DNA of 64,000 bases from Plantactinospora mayteni (GCF_016862935.1 NZ_BONX01000044.1:124001-188000), one strand, 5' to 3'; positions 26,972-36,208 are shown, counted from the first letter of the stretch. Notes: generated by a model from the sequence alone, not told the origin. A program made the numbers and translations.

Positions 26972-28427
26972 GCTGGAGCAGGCCGAGGAACTCGGCCAGC
27001 AGCCGTTCCCGGACCGCGATCGGTGCCGCGTCCAGCAGGGTGTTCACCGGTGCCATCCGCTCCGGCGGCCGGCCGGCGGCGGCCGGGTCCAGGCCCAGCC
27101 CGGCGGCCACCCCGGCGACCAGTTCCGGGGTGAGCAGCTCCGGGGTCAGCACGCCGAGCGTCTCCAGCAGCTCGGCGGGCAGCTCGACCGGGCCGGCCGA
27201 CCGGGCGTCCGCCACCGCTTCCCGCAGGTCCGCGCCGAACTCCGCCACCCGGGGCGCCACCGAGGCGGTCACCGACAGGTGGATGTTGGCCGGCAGACCG
27301 GCGTACGAGAGCTGGGGCTGGGTGTGCCAGCCGCGCCGGGTCAGCTCGTCGGCGAGGACGAACAGGTCCAGCCCCGGGTCGGTGCCGGTGAAGCAGACCA
27401 CCGTCGACTCCGGTTCGGCGAGCAGCCGCAGTCCGTCCACTCCGGAGACCGCGTCGGCCAGTCCGCGTACCGCCGTGAGGGTCCGCTCGGCCAGGGTCAG
27501 GTAGCCGGCGTCGCCGAGGTATCGCAGCGTGGCGTACGCGGCGGCGACCGGGCCGCCGGACCGGGTGGACGAGAGCACCGGGTTGACCATGGTGTAGCCG
27601 GGCCAGCCGGCGAAGGCGAAGTACTGCGACCGGCGCAGCTCCGGATCGCGGTGCAGCAGGATCGAGACGCCCTTCGGGGCGTACGCGTACTTGTGCAGGT
27701 CCACCGAGATCGAGGTGACGCCGGGCAGGCGCAGGTCGAACGGCGGCACCGGTACGCCGAGCCGGCGCAGATAGGGCAGCGTCCAGCCGCCGAAGCAGGC
27801 GTCCACGTGGCAGCGCACCCCGGCCACCCGGGCGATCTCGGCGATCTCGGCGACCGGATCCACCACCCCGTACGGATACGACGGCGCCGAGCAGGCGACG
27901 AGTACGGTCTCCGGGCCGATCGCCGCGGCCACGTCACCGGGCTCCGGCCGGAGCGTACGCGCCGAAACCGGCACCTGGTCCAGGGTGACCCCGAGGTAGT
28001 GCGCCGCCTTGGCGAACGCGGCATGCCCGCTGGTCGGCACCACCAGCCGGGGCCGGGTCACCTCCGGCCGGGCGTCCCGGGCCGCCTTGACGGCCAGGAT
28101 CAGCGACTCGGTGCCGCCGCCGGTGACACTGCCGACCACCTCCGGTGCCGCCGTGCCCGGCCCGGCACCGAGCAGTTGGGCAGCCGCCCCGACGAGGACG
28201 TTCTCCAGCGCCAGCAGGGACGGGAAGGCGGTCGGGTCCAGCCCGTTGACGTGCGCCGCCAGCGCGTACGCCGCGTTCGCCAGCTCGTCCAGCCCCGGTA
28301 CGGCGGAGTCGTAGACGTAGGCGAAGAGCCGGCCGCCGTGCGTCGGCAGGTCCGCGGCGCGCAGGTCGCGGAGTTCGGCCAGCACCTTGTCCGCAGGTAC
28401 GCCCACCGGCGGCAACGCCTCGATCAT
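26934..28427 (-). CDS. PLP-dependent enzyme like sphingosine-1-phosphate lyase
   Basis: The 497-residue group II PLP enzyme has SVTGGGTESL (about residue 110), the HVDACFGGW aspartate motif and the PLP lysine in VDLHKYAYAPKG. The order and wording closely follow eukaryotic sphingosine-1-phosphate lyase, more than glutamate or aromatic decarboxylases, but with no membrane anchor. In actinomycetes that lack sphingolipids the natural substrate of such enzymes is uncertain; aldehyde-lyase or decarboxylase chemistry is possible. ATG 28427 is chosen with GGTGG five bases upstream. Residues after about 400 form a C-terminal domain not shared with the eukaryotic enzyme. A GPH-type transporter lies next upstream on the same strand. 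Confidence 0.8.
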   Translation of the reverse strand: MIEALPPVGVPADKVLAELRDLRAADLPTHGGRLFAYVYDSAVPGLDELANAAYALAAHVNGLDPTAFPSLLALENVLVGAAAQLLGAGPGTAAPEVVGSVTGGGTESLILAVKAARDARPEVTRPRLVVPTSGHAAFAKAAHYLGVTLDQVPVSARTLRPEPGDVAAAIGPETVLVACSAPSYPYGVVDPVAEIAEIARVAGVRCHVDACFGGWTLPYLRRLGVPVPPFDLRLPGVTSISVDLHKYAYAPKGVSILLHRDPELRRSQYFAFAGWPGYTMVNPVLSSTRSGGPVAAAYATLRYLGDAGYLTLAERTLTAVRGLADAVSGVDGLRLLAEPESTVVCFTGTDPGLDLFVLADELTRRGWHTQPQLSYAGLPANIHLSVTASVAPRVAEFGADLREAVADARSAGPVELPAELLETLGVLTPELLTPELVAGVAAGLGLDPAAAGRPPERMAPVNTLLDAAPIAVRERLLAEFLGLLQRPGYRADARPGC

Positions 28428-28572
28428 GGCGGCCACCGTAACAGTCGAAACATCGCGCACGAGCCCGCTAAACCCGCAGACCACGGCACGATTCCCTGCC
28501 GTCATCCCGGCCCGGCGCGCGGGCGGCGCGCAAGATCGTGCTACTTCCCGGAAGTAGTGGCCCTCAACGCAG

Positions 28573-28600
28573 ACGGGTTCAAACCCCGTTGCAACAACCA
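28573..28600 (+). other. tRNA 3'-end-like fragment
   Basis: The sequence reads as a T arm (ACGGG, loop TTCAAAC, CCCGT), a seven-base acceptor strand (TGCAACA), a discriminator A and CCA. No matching 5' acceptor, D arm or anticodon arm precedes it at the right distance; instead there is a perfect seven-base hairpin at 28541-28557 (CTACTTC/GAAGTAG). It could be a relic of an integration site or a dead tRNA. Confidence 0.4.
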
Positions 28601-28652
28601 CCTGAAGCCAAGGCGCATAGACGCCACAACTTCCCTGATACTGCGTGATCTC

Positions 28653-30032
28653 CTACCGGCGGGGCGGCGCCGCCAGGCGGTCCGGGGTGAGGTTGTAGTG
28701 GCGCATGGTCAGCGGGGCGAGGCCGACCAGCAGGGCGGGCAGCACGGTGAAGCCGACCAGCACGCCGGCTCGGGCGGAAACGGACTGGGCCGCCGCCTGG
28801 CCGGTCGACGAGGAGACGTAGCCGGAGAGTTGCAGTACCAGGCCGTAGATGCCCGGCCCGAGGGCCAGCCCGAAGGTCTCGCCGGCCGTCCACACCCCGG
28901 TGAAGACCCCGGCCTGGCGGCGGCCGGTACGCGCGGTGTCGTACGCGATGCAGTCCGGCAGCATCGCCAACCCGAAGACCTGCTGGCCGGCGTACCCGCA
29001 GCCGATCGCCGCGACGACCAGATAGACCGCCGGGGCCGGCAGCACCGGGGCGGCGACCAGGGCCAGCGCGCCGGCCGCGAAGAGCAGCGACGCCACGGTG
29101 AACGCCCGGGGCTTGCCCAGCCGGGCGCCGGCCCGACTCCAGAGCGGCATCACCAGCAGCGCCGGCCCGACGAAACACCCGAAGAGCAGCGTCGGCCCGG
29201 TCTCCGGATCGCGCAGCACGTGTTCGGCGAAGTAGTTGACCCCGGCCAGCACGGTCGCGATGCCGGCCGCCTGGACCACGAAGCAGACCAGCAGCAGTCG
29301 GAACGGCCGGTTGGCGGCGGCGACCGCGAGCTGGGCCCGCAGGCTCGGCTCGCTGGCCATCGCCACCCCGGTCGGCGCGGCCCGGGTGCCGAGGAACGCG
29401 CCGACCGCGCCGACCGCGATCAGCACCGCCACGAAGAGCCCCAGCCAGCGGTGCCCGGGTATGCCGTCGCCACCGGCGCTCACCACCACCGGGGCGAGCG
29501 CGCCGGAGACCAGGATGGCCAGCGCCAACACCGCCACCCGCCAGGTCATCAGCCGGGTTCGCTCGGTGTAGTCGTCGGTCAACTCGGCCGGCATGGCGAC
29601 GTACGGGACCTGGAAGAAGGCGAACGCGGTCGCGGTGAGCAGGAACGCCAGCGCGACGTACCCGGCGGCGGCCGGGCCGGGCGGGAACGGCGCCGCGAAG
29701 ATGGCGGCGAAGAGGACGGCCAGGCCGAGCCCACCGCCGAGCAGGTACGGCCGGCGGGCGCCCCAGCGGGACCGGGTCCGGTCCGAGATCCGCCCGGCGA
29801 CCGGGTTCACCAGTACGTCCCAGGCTTTCGGCAGCAGCACCAGCAGGGCGGCCAGCCCGGCGGCCACCCCCAGGGTGTCGGTCAGGTACGGCAGCAGTAC
29901 CAGGCCGGGCACCGTACCGAAGGCGCCGGTGGCGAGCGAACCGAGGGCGTACCCGGCGTGTACCCGGCGGGGCAGCCCGGCCCGGGGTGGGGTGGCGGCG
30001 GAGTCGGCGCGAGTGCCGGGCACGGCGTCCAT
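28653..30032 (-). CDS. GPH/MFS family sugar or glycoside:cation symporter-like transporter
   Basis: The 459-residue protein has about 12 membrane helices with GPH signatures: KAWDVLVNPVAGRISDRTRSRWGARRPYLLGG (about residues 70-100) and FFQVPYVAMPAELTDDYTERTRL (about 140-165). GPH proteins import sugars, glucuronides or glycosides with Na+ or H+. The ligand here is unknown. It is upstream of the sphingosine-1-phosphate-lyase-like gene on the same strand with about 225 bases between, so a shared pathway is possible but not shown. Confidence 0.85.
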   Translation of the reverse strand: MDAVPGTRADSAATPPRAGLPRRVHAGYALGSLATGAFGTVPGLVLLPYLTDTLGVAAGLAALLVLLPKAWDVLVNPVAGRISDRTRSRWGARRPYLLGGGLGLAVLFAAIFAAPFPPGPAAAGYVALAFLLTATAFAFFQVPYVAMPAELTDDYTERTRLMTWRVAVLALAILVSGALAPVVVSAGGDGIPGHRWLGLFVAVLIAVGAVGAFLGTRAAPTGVAMASEPSLRAQLAVAAANRPFRLLLVCFVVQAAGIATVLAGVNYFAEHVLRDPETGPTLLFGCFVGPALLVMPLWSRAGARLGKPRAFTVASLLFAAGALALVAAPVLPAPAVYLVVAAIGCGYAGQQVFGLAMLPDCIAYDTARTGRRQAGVFTGVWTAGETFGLALGPGIYGLVLQLSGYVSSSTGQAAAQSVSARAGVLVGFTVLPALLVGLAPLTMRHYNLTPDRLAAPPRR

Positions 30033-30052
30033 GGCCCGGGAACGTACGCGAA

Positions 30053-30086
30053 GGTGGCCGGTCGACGTATCCGCCGACCGGCCACC
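30053..30086 (-). terminator. Terminator of the M14 carboxypeptidase gene
   Basis: A perfect 12-base stem, GGTGGCCGGTCG (30053-30064) with CGACCGGCCACC (30075-30086), and a ten-base loop lie 18 bases after the minus-strand stop at 30105. Confidence 0.8.
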
Positions 30087-30104
30087 CCGGACACCCGGGT
30101 CAGG

Positions 30105-32699
30105 TCAGCGCTGACCGCCCAGGTACATCGCGTTGAAGAGCAGCCGGTACGTGCCGTGCGACTGGGCCCGGTGCTGCGGCTTGAAGCCGAGCAGCACCAC
30201 CTGGCCCTGGCCCACCTTGGCGGTCACCACGGCGCCCTTGCCGCCGATGACGTCCTCGCCGAGCAGGAAGCCGCTCTTCAGCACGTTGCTGGTCGGCCAG
30301 GTGGCCGCCACCGAGACGCCCTTGGCACCCTCGGTCACCTCGAACGCCGGGCCATTCGCCACGAACGCCGAGGCGGTCGGGGCGAAGCCGGCCGCGACCG
30401 GGTCGCTGGCGTCGACGTTCAGGTTCAGCACCGAGCCGGGGATGTTGAACTCGGTCTCCTCGACTCCGGCGGTGAAGTCCTTGACCGGTACCCCGAACGC
30501 CTGGATCGGCAACTGGGCGGCCCGGTTCAGCGTGACCACGGTACCGCCGGCCTCGACGAACGCCTTGAGGTTGGCGATACCCGCGTCGGTCATCCCGCCG
30601 GTGTACGCGTCCGGCAGCGAGCCGGCCGCCCGGCCGTTGCGCATCGAGTTGTAGGTGGCGTCGGGCAGCACGATGGTGTCGTACCTCGCCCGCAGGTCAC
30701 CGGCCCGCACCTGCGCGTTGGTCAGCTTGGCGTACCCGAACCGGAACTGCTCCAGGATCAGCCGGGTCCAGCCCTCGTCGTAGTTGTTGAAGCCGTCGTA
30801 CAGGCCGATCCGGGGCGCGGCCAGCGCCGTGACGCCGGCCGGCTTGGCGTCCACCGCCGCGACGCTCAGGCCCAACTCGGTGGCGAGCGCGGTGACCCGG
30901 TCCCCGGTGTCCCGGCCCGCCTTCACCAGGAAGGTGCCGGCCGGCAGCTTGCCGGTGCGGGTGGTCACCTCACCGGTGCTGCGCGACACCTGCTCCCCCG
31001 CCGCCAGCAGCGCGTTCACCGCGGTCGCGCTGTCGTTGACCCGCGGGTCCAGCGCGTACGCGTGCTTCGGCGCCCCGGCCACCACCCCGGTCGGCACCTT
31101 CGGCCAGCCGACCTCGCTGGTGCTGACCCGTACGTTCTTGTCCAGCTTGTCGACGGTGACGCCCATCTGGAACGACAGGGTGTAGCCGGTGATGTCGTAC
31201 GGCGGCTCCAGCGGGCCACCCGGATAGAGCCGCCGGTCCGGGTAGACCTGCGGGTTCAGCAGGTCCAGCACGGCCGCCCGGTAGGGCTGCGCCTCCCGGA
31301 CCAGGTAGGAGCCGGCCGGGTAGGTCCGCTTGCCCACCTTGAACGAGCTGAGTGCCTGCTCGACCCGGATGTTGTTCCAGCGCAGCTTGTCGACCAGCTT
31401 GGTCGCGGTCGGGAAGTCCGCCTGGTCCGCCGGGATCACGTAGGTCACGCCGGCACCGTCCCGGGCGCCATCCCGGGCCATCTGGTACGCCCCGTAGAGC
31501 CAGCCCTCACGGTCGTCGCTGGCCAGCCGGAGCATCGCCCAGGAGGCGGTCTTGATGTAGTCGCAGCTCTGCGACAGGTGCCACTCGCCACCCTGCCACG
31601 GGCTCGGGTAGAACACCGACGGCTTGCTGGTCGAGGTGCCGTCGGCGAACGTCGCCGGGAAGTCCTTCGGGTCGTACACCCTCGGGGTCGCCGAGGCGTG
31701 TGCGGTCTCGGTCAGGATGCCGACCTGGTTGTGGTAGTACGGCGCGGTCCGCGCGCCGCCGTTCCACCAGATGTCGTACGACTGCCGGGCCAGCGCGCCG
31801 CCCTTGTCCTCGCGCTCCAGCCGCTGCCCCATCGCGTCGCCGACCAGGTTGACGCCCCGGACCACCTGCGGGTGGATGTTCGGGTTCAGCGGGTCCTCGA
31901 ACGGCGGGATGCTGATCCGGGCCGGGAAGACCGCCGTCTGGTGCACGTTGTGCATCACCTGCGGCAGCCACTCGTGGAAGAGCTGCTTGCCGACGTTCTG
32001 GGTCTCCTGGAGGTTGAACATGTACCAGTCACGGTTGTTGTCGTGCCCGGCGTACTTCTGGTAAAGCTCCGGGTAGCCGGCGTCCTGGTAGGGACCGCCG
32101 AGGTTCTGCCGGTACCACTCGGCGACCTTGGTACCGCCGTCCGGGTTGGTGTTCGGCACCAGCAGCGTGATGACGTTGTCCCGGATCTCCCGCGCCTCCG
32201 GCGTCTCACTGGTCACCAGGTCGTACGCGAACTGCGGCGCGGTCTGGTGCCCGGCGACCTCGGTGGAGTGGATGCCGAAGTCGACCCAGGCGACCGCCTT
32301 GCCGCTCTGCGACAGCCCCCGGGCCACCGACTCGGAGAGCCCGTCGCCCTGGGAGAGCCGCACCGAGGTCTGCCGGTAGCGCTCCAGGTTCTCGGCCTTG
32401 AGGTTCTCCTCGGAGGAGACGACGGCCATCAACTGCGGCCGGCCCTCGCTGGTCTTGCCGATCTCGACCAGCTTCATCCGATCGCTGGCCTGGTCCAGTT
32501 TGCGGTAGTAGTCGGCGATCTGCTCGTAGGTGGCCAACTTGTAGTCGGTGCACGGCGCCCAGCCGAGCACCGACTGCGGCTTGGGTACCCGGCCGGCAGC
32601 GGTGGCCCCGCCGGCGCTCGCCGTGGTCAGCAACGGCGTGCCCAGCAATGCCACCGCGACCGCGGTCGGCATGGCTATTCCGGAGAGTCTTCGGTTCAC
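30105..32699 (-). CDS. Secreted M14 family zinc carboxypeptidase
   Basis: From GTG 32699 (AAGGGG seven bases upstream) the product is 864 residues: a signal peptide (to about TASAGG), then an M14 catalytic domain. Zinc ligands lie in GIHSTEVAGHQ (His and Glu), with the downstream VPNTNPDGG, HDNNRDWYMFNLQET and GILTETAHAS motifs; the last likely supplies the catalytic Glu. The C-terminal 350 residues form one or more accessory domains without zinc motifs, one resembling a glutamine-amidotransferase-like fold (VEAGGTVVTLNRAAQ). Such enzymes trim C-terminal residues from peptides outside the cell. It is a single gene with its own hairpin terminator. Confidence 0.88.
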   Translation of the reverse strand: MNRRLSGIAMPTAVAVALLGTPLLTTASAGGATAAGRVPKPQSVLGWAPCTDYKLATYEQIADYYRKLDQASDRMKLVEIGKTSEGRPQLMAVVSSEENLKAENLERYRQTSVRLSQGDGLSESVARGLSQSGKAVAWVDFGIHSTEVAGHQTAPQFAYDLVTSETPEAREIRDNVITLLVPNTNPDGGTKVAEWYRQNLGGPYQDAGYPELYQKYAGHDNNRDWYMFNLQETQNVGKQLFHEWLPQVMHNVHQTAVFPARISIPPFEDPLNPNIHPQVVRGVNLVGDAMGQRLEREDKGGALARQSYDIWWNGGARTAPYYHNQVGILTETAHASATPRVYDPKDFPATFADGTSTSKPSVFYPSPWQGGEWHLSQSCDYIKTASWAMLRLASDDREGWLYGAYQMARDGARDGAGVTYVIPADQADFPTATKLVDKLRWNNIRVEQALSSFKVGKRTYPAGSYLVREAQPYRAAVLDLLNPQVYPDRRLYPGGPLEPPYDITGYTLSFQMGVTVDKLDKNVRVSTSEVGWPKVPTGVVAGAPKHAYALDPRVNDSATAVNALLAAGEQVSRSTGEVTTRTGKLPAGTFLVKAGRDTGDRVTALATELGLSVAAVDAKPAGVTALAAPRIGLYDGFNNYDEGWTRLILEQFRFGYAKLTNAQVRAGDLRARYDTIVLPDATYNSMRNGRAAGSLPDAYTGGMTDAGIANLKAFVEAGGTVVTLNRAAQLPIQAFGVPVKDFTAGVEETEFNIPGSVLNLNVDASDPVAAGFAPTASAFVANGPAFEVTEGAKGVSVAATWPTSNVLKSGFLLGEDVIGGKGAVVTAKVGQGQVVLLGFKPQHRAQSHGTYRLLFNAMYLGGQR

Positions 32700-32924
32700 C
32701 AGCAAACCCCTTCATTCGACGATGTACGACGGAAAAGGGTCCGGCAGGGGCGGCCGCGCCAACTCGGATGATGTTGATCTAACGCCCGCCACCGCAGCTC
32801 ACGGAACATCGAGGCAGGGAAATTGAGCCAATCTTGAGTGTCTCGGCATTCCGCCCCGCTGTGTTCAGCCGGGTCGATGCGGGATGATCGCAGCGGCTGG
32901 TACGACAGATTAGGAGCGGCCGGC

Positions 32925-33581
32925 ATGCGGATCCTGTTGGTCGAGGACGACGCCCGGGTGGCCGGTGCGATGGCCGCCGCCCTGTCCCGGCGGGGTTACG
33001 ACGTGGAGCGGGCCGGTACCGCCGCTGCCGCGCTCGCCGCCGCCCCCTGCGACCTGGTGCTGCTCGACCTGACCCTGCCGGACGGCGACGGGGTGGAGGT
33101 GTGCCGGTCACTGCGGCAGCGCAGCGCACAGCTCGGCATCATCGCGGTGACCGCGCGCGGCGAGGAACGCGACCGGGTGATCGGGCTGCGGATGGGTGCC
33201 GACGACTACGTGGTGAAACCGTTCTCGATGGCCGAACTGGAGGCCCGGATCGTCGCCGTGCTCCGCCGGGCCCGGGCCGGCGCGCCCCGGCCCGAGGTCG
33301 TCGAGGTCGGCCCGATCTGGATCGACGTCGCCGCCCGGCTGGTCACCGTACGCGGCGGCGCGGTCGCGCTGACCCGCAAGGAGTTCGACATCCTGGTCTC
33401 GCTGGCCCGGCAGCCGGGCGTGGTGGTGCCGCACGAGCGGATCGTCCTGGACGTCTGGCCGACCACCGGCGCCGCCCGGCACACCGTGGAGGTGCACGTC
33501 GGCTCGCTGCGCGGCAAGCTCGGCGATCCCGACCTGGTGCAGACCGTACGCGGTGTCGGCTACCGGCTCCGGGCCGAGTGA
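32925..33581 (+). CDS. OmpR-family response regulator
   Basis: The 218-residue protein has a receiver domain with phospho-acceptor Asp48 (LVLLDLTLPDGDG), acidic pocket Glu7-Asp8-Asp9 and Lys98 (VVKPFS), then a winged-helix DNA-binding domain (about residues 125-218, with LTRKEFDILVSL and HTVEVHVGSLRGKLG). ATG 32925 has AGGAG eight bases upstream; the longer frame from 32838 has no support. It is followed by its kinase gene at 33595, 14 bases after the stop, so the two are an operon. Confidence 0.94.
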   Translation: MRILLVEDDARVAGAMAAALSRRGYDVERAGTAAAALAAAPCDLVLLDLTLPDGDGVEVCRSLRQRSAQLGIIAVTARGEERDRVIGLRMGADDYVVKPFSMAELEARIVAVLRRARAGAPRPEVVEVGPIWIDVAARLVTVRGGAVALTRKEFDILVSLARQPGVVVPHERIVLDVWPTTGAARHTVEVHVGSLRGKLGDPDLVQTVRGVGYRLRAE

Positions 33582-33594
33582 CCGGAGTCCGTCC

Positions 33595-34971
33595 GTGCGC
33601 CGCCGCCTGGTCTTCAGCTACTCGTTGCTCATGATCCTGGTCCTGCTCGCCCTGGAGACCCCGCTGGCGATCACCCTCGCCAACCGGGAGACCGAACGGA
33701 TCCGGGCGGACCGGCTCGCCGACGCCAACCGGTTCGCCTCGCTCTCCGGCCCCGCCCTGCGTACCGGTGCGGTCAGCGCGATCAACGATGAGTTGCAGCG
33801 CTACCAGGAGCTGTACGGGATCAGCGCGGCGGTGATCGACCGGGAACGCCGTCAGGTGGCCGCCCCCGCCGGCCCGCGCCTGGACACCGAACTGATCGAC
33901 AGGGCGATCTTCGGCGCCCTGGCCGGCCGGCAGATGACCGTGCCGGAGGTGCTCTGGCCCTGGCAGGTCGGCCCGCTGGTGGTGGCCGTACCGGTGAACG
34001 ACGGCGGTGAGGTGATCGGCGCCGTCATCACCGTCTCCGCCACCGAGCGGGTACGCCGGACCGTCACCATCTGGTGGGCGGCGCTGGCCGCCGTCGGGCT
34101 GCTCGCCGTCTCCGCCGGGGTGATGACGGCGTTCCGGCTGGCCGGCTGGGTGCTCCGCCCGGTGACCGTACTCGACGTGGTGACCCACGACATCGCGGCC
34201 GGCGACGGCAAGGCCCGGGTACCGACCCAGCAGGGTCCGCCCGAGCTGCGCCGGCTCGCCACCAGCTTCAACGAGATGGCCGACGCGGTCGCCGACGCCC
34301 TGGAACGGCAGCGGGCCTTCGTCGCGCACGCCAGCCACCAGCTCCGCAACCCGCTGACCGCGCTGCGGCTGCGGGTCGAGGAACTCGGGCCGAGCCTGAC
34401 CGACGAGTACGGCCGCGACGAGCACAAGCTGGCACTGGAGGAGACCGACCGGCTGGCCCAGGTACTCGACGGGCTGCTCACCCTGGCCCGCGCCGAGCGC
34501 GCCCAGCACACCATGGTGGTGGTGGACGCGGCGGCGGTGGCCCGGTCCCGGGTCGCCGCCTGGCAACCGCTGGCCAACCACCGGGGCATGACCCTCACCC
34601 TCGATCCGGTGACCGGCCCGGTCCCCGCCCGGGCGGTGCGTACCGCCGTCGACCAGGTGCTTGACGCGCTGATCGACAACGCGGTCAAGTTCGGCCACCC
34701 CGGCGGCCGGGTCGAGGTCTCGGTGCACCGTGCCGACGACGGCGTGGTCGTCCGGGTCACCGACGACGGGCCCGGGATGACCGGTGCGCAGCTCGAATCC
34801 TCCACGGAACGCTTCTGGCGGGCCCCGGACACCCAGAACATCGACGGTGCCGGACTCGGCCTGACCATCGTGGCGGTCCTGGTCGACGCCTCCGGCGGTC
34901 GGCTCGCCATGCGCCCCGCCGAGCCGACCGGACTCACCGCCGACGCCTGGTTCAGGGCCGGCGAGGCGTGA
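33595..34971 (+). CDS. Sensor histidine kinase, partner of the upstream regulator
   Basis: The 458-residue kinase has an N-terminal membrane helix (about 8-28), an extracytoplasmic sensor region (about 30-150), a second helix (about 160-182), a HAMP linker (WVLRPVTVLDVVTHDIAAGDG), a dimerisation domain with phospho-accepting His248 (AHASHQLRNPLTALR), and an ATPase domain with N box (LIDNAVKFG), G1 (DDGPGM) and G2 (GAGLGLTIV). The GTG at 33595 has GGAG seven bases upstream. Its last 30 bases are duplicated downstream, stop codon included. The signal is unknown. Confidence 0.93.
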   Translation: MRRRLVFSYSLLMILVLLALETPLAITLANRETERIRADRLADANRFASLSGPALRTGAVSAINDELQRYQELYGISAAVIDRERRQVAAPAGPRLDTELIDRAIFGALAGRQMTVPEVLWPWQVGPLVVAVPVNDGGEVIGAVITVSATERVRRTVTIWWAALAAVGLLAVSAGVMTAFRLAGWVLRPVTVLDVVTHDIAAGDGKARVPTQQGPPELRRLATSFNEMADAVADALERQRAFVAHASHQLRNPLTALRLRVEELGPSLTDEYGRDEHKLALEETDRLAQVLDGLLTLARAERAQHTMVVVDAAAVARSRVAAWQPLANHRGMTLTLDPVTGPVPARAVRTAVDQVLDALIDNAVKFGHPGGRVEVSVHRADDGVVVRVTDDGPGMTGAQLESSTERFWRAPDTQNIDGAGLGLTIVAVLVDASGGRLAMRPAEPTGLTADAWFRAGEA

Positions 34972-35142
34972 GCGGTAGTGGTCAGGGCCGGCGAGGCGTG
35001 AGCGGTACCGGTCAGGGCTTGTGCCGGCTGGTGGTCGCGGGCGGCGCCCGGGTGCAACGCCGGTTACGGGCCGGCGAGGCGTGCAGGTGGCGCTCAGGGC
35101 TTGTGCGTCTGGTAATAGCGAGCGGCGCCGGGGTGCAGCGCC
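34951..35142. repeat. Imperfect duplication of two convergent gene ends
   Basis: The kinase 3' end with its stop (34951-34980) is repeated at 34981-35010 and, more diverged, at about 35062-35093. The 3' end of the convergent TAXI gene (from 35094) also has a diverged copy at 35012-35061, both starting TCAGGGCTTGTG. The whole junction seems to have arisen by duplication of about 80-110 bases. Confidence 0.75.
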
Positions 35143-36074
35143 AGCGGGGTGGTGGTGATCGCCGACTGGACGTTCAGCCGAGCGGCGGCCGGATGGGCGC
35201 TGCTGAGTTCGTCCCGGCGCTGCATCAGCAGCCGGGTCACGTCGTAGACGAGCTGCTCCGGCATGCTGGTGGCCACCACCAGATAGTTCGGCACCGCCAC
35301 CGTGGTCACCGGCGCCGACCCGTACGCCGAGGCGGGGATGTCCCGCTGGACGTACACCTCGCGGTAGGACTGGCGCAGCGGCTCGACCCACTGTCCGAGG
35401 TCGACGAAGCGGGCCCGGGTCTGGGCGGCGAAGTCCGCGACCGCCTTCACCGGCAGGCCACCGGAGAAGAAGAACGCGTCGATCTCGCCGGCCCGCAGCG
35501 CGGCCACCGAGTCGTCGATGCCGAGCCGGAGCGTCTCGGCCAGCTTGTCGCCGACCTTGGCCACGTCGAGCAGGCGTTCGGCGGTGACCGCGGTGCCGGA
35601 GCCCGGCGCGCCGATCGCCACCCGCTTGCCGCTCAGGTCGGTCAACTGCCGGATCGGCTGCTGGGTCAGGGTGACCAGGTGCAGCAGGTCGTCGTAGACC
35701 CGGGCGACGGCGCTCAGCTCGGCGCCCTGGCCCGGCTCGGCGGCCAGGATGTCGGCCTGGGTGAAGCCCAGCTCGGCCCGCCCGGTGGAGACCAGCGAGA
35801 CGTTCTCCGCCGACGCGGCGGTCACCACCACGCTCGCCGTGACGTCCGGCAACTCCCGGTTGAGGATCCCGGCCAGGGACTGACCGACCGCGTAGTAGAC
35901 CGCCGTCGCGCTGCCGGTCGCGATGCGCAGCCGGGTCGGCTCGGCCGGCTCCGCGGTGCAGCCGGCGGTGGCCGGCAACGCGATCGTGACCACGACCAGC
36001 GTCACGGCGAGCGTGCCGAGCCGCCGACCGGGCAGTCCCCGGCCAGCGCGTCGGTGCCACCGTGCCCCGCCCAC
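35094..36074 (-). CDS. TAXI family solute-binding lipoprotein
   Basis: The 326-residue protein has an N-terminal hydrophobic helix ending LPATAGC (lipid-modified Cys39) and a type II periplasmic-binding fold of the TAXI family, seen as LRIATGSATAVYYAVGQSLAGIL and the middle segment GSGTAVTAERLL. TAXI proteins normally deliver C4 acids or glutamate to TRAP transporters, but no TRAP permease is nearby. The gene converges with the two-component kinase, so it could serve as that system's extracytoplasmic sensor; this is inference. The start is the GTG at 36074. Confidence 0.85.
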   Translation of the reverse strand: MGGARWHRRAGRGLPGRRLGTLAVTLVVVTIALPATAGCTAEPAEPTRLRIATGSATAVYYAVGQSLAGILNRELPDVTASVVVTAASAENVSLVSTGRAELGFTQADILAAEPGQGAELSAVARVYDDLLHLVTLTQQPIRQLTDLSGKRVAIGAPGSGTAVTAERLLDVAKVGDKLAETLRLGIDDSVAALRAGEIDAFFFSGGLPVKAVADFAAQTRARFVDLGQWVEPLRQSYREVYVQRDIPASAYGSAPVTTVAVPNYLVVATSMPEQLVYDVTRLLMQRRDELSSAHPAAARLNVQSAITTTPLALHPGAARYYQTHKP

Positions 36075-36208
36075 CCCACCACCACCCCGGCGATGATCGA
36101 CACTCAGCGCAAATTTTGCTCAAGCCTTCAACGGATGTCTACCGCCTGGGCGCGGTAACGGCCACCGTTGAAAGTAGTTGGTCGTCGCGAATACGGGGGG
36201 CGACAGAG

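Noticed and set aside
26868-32771. 1967-codon plus-strand frame
   Set aside because: It is antisense to the PLP enzyme, GPH transporter and M14 peptidase, all of which have clear family motifs; high GC makes such antisense frames common.
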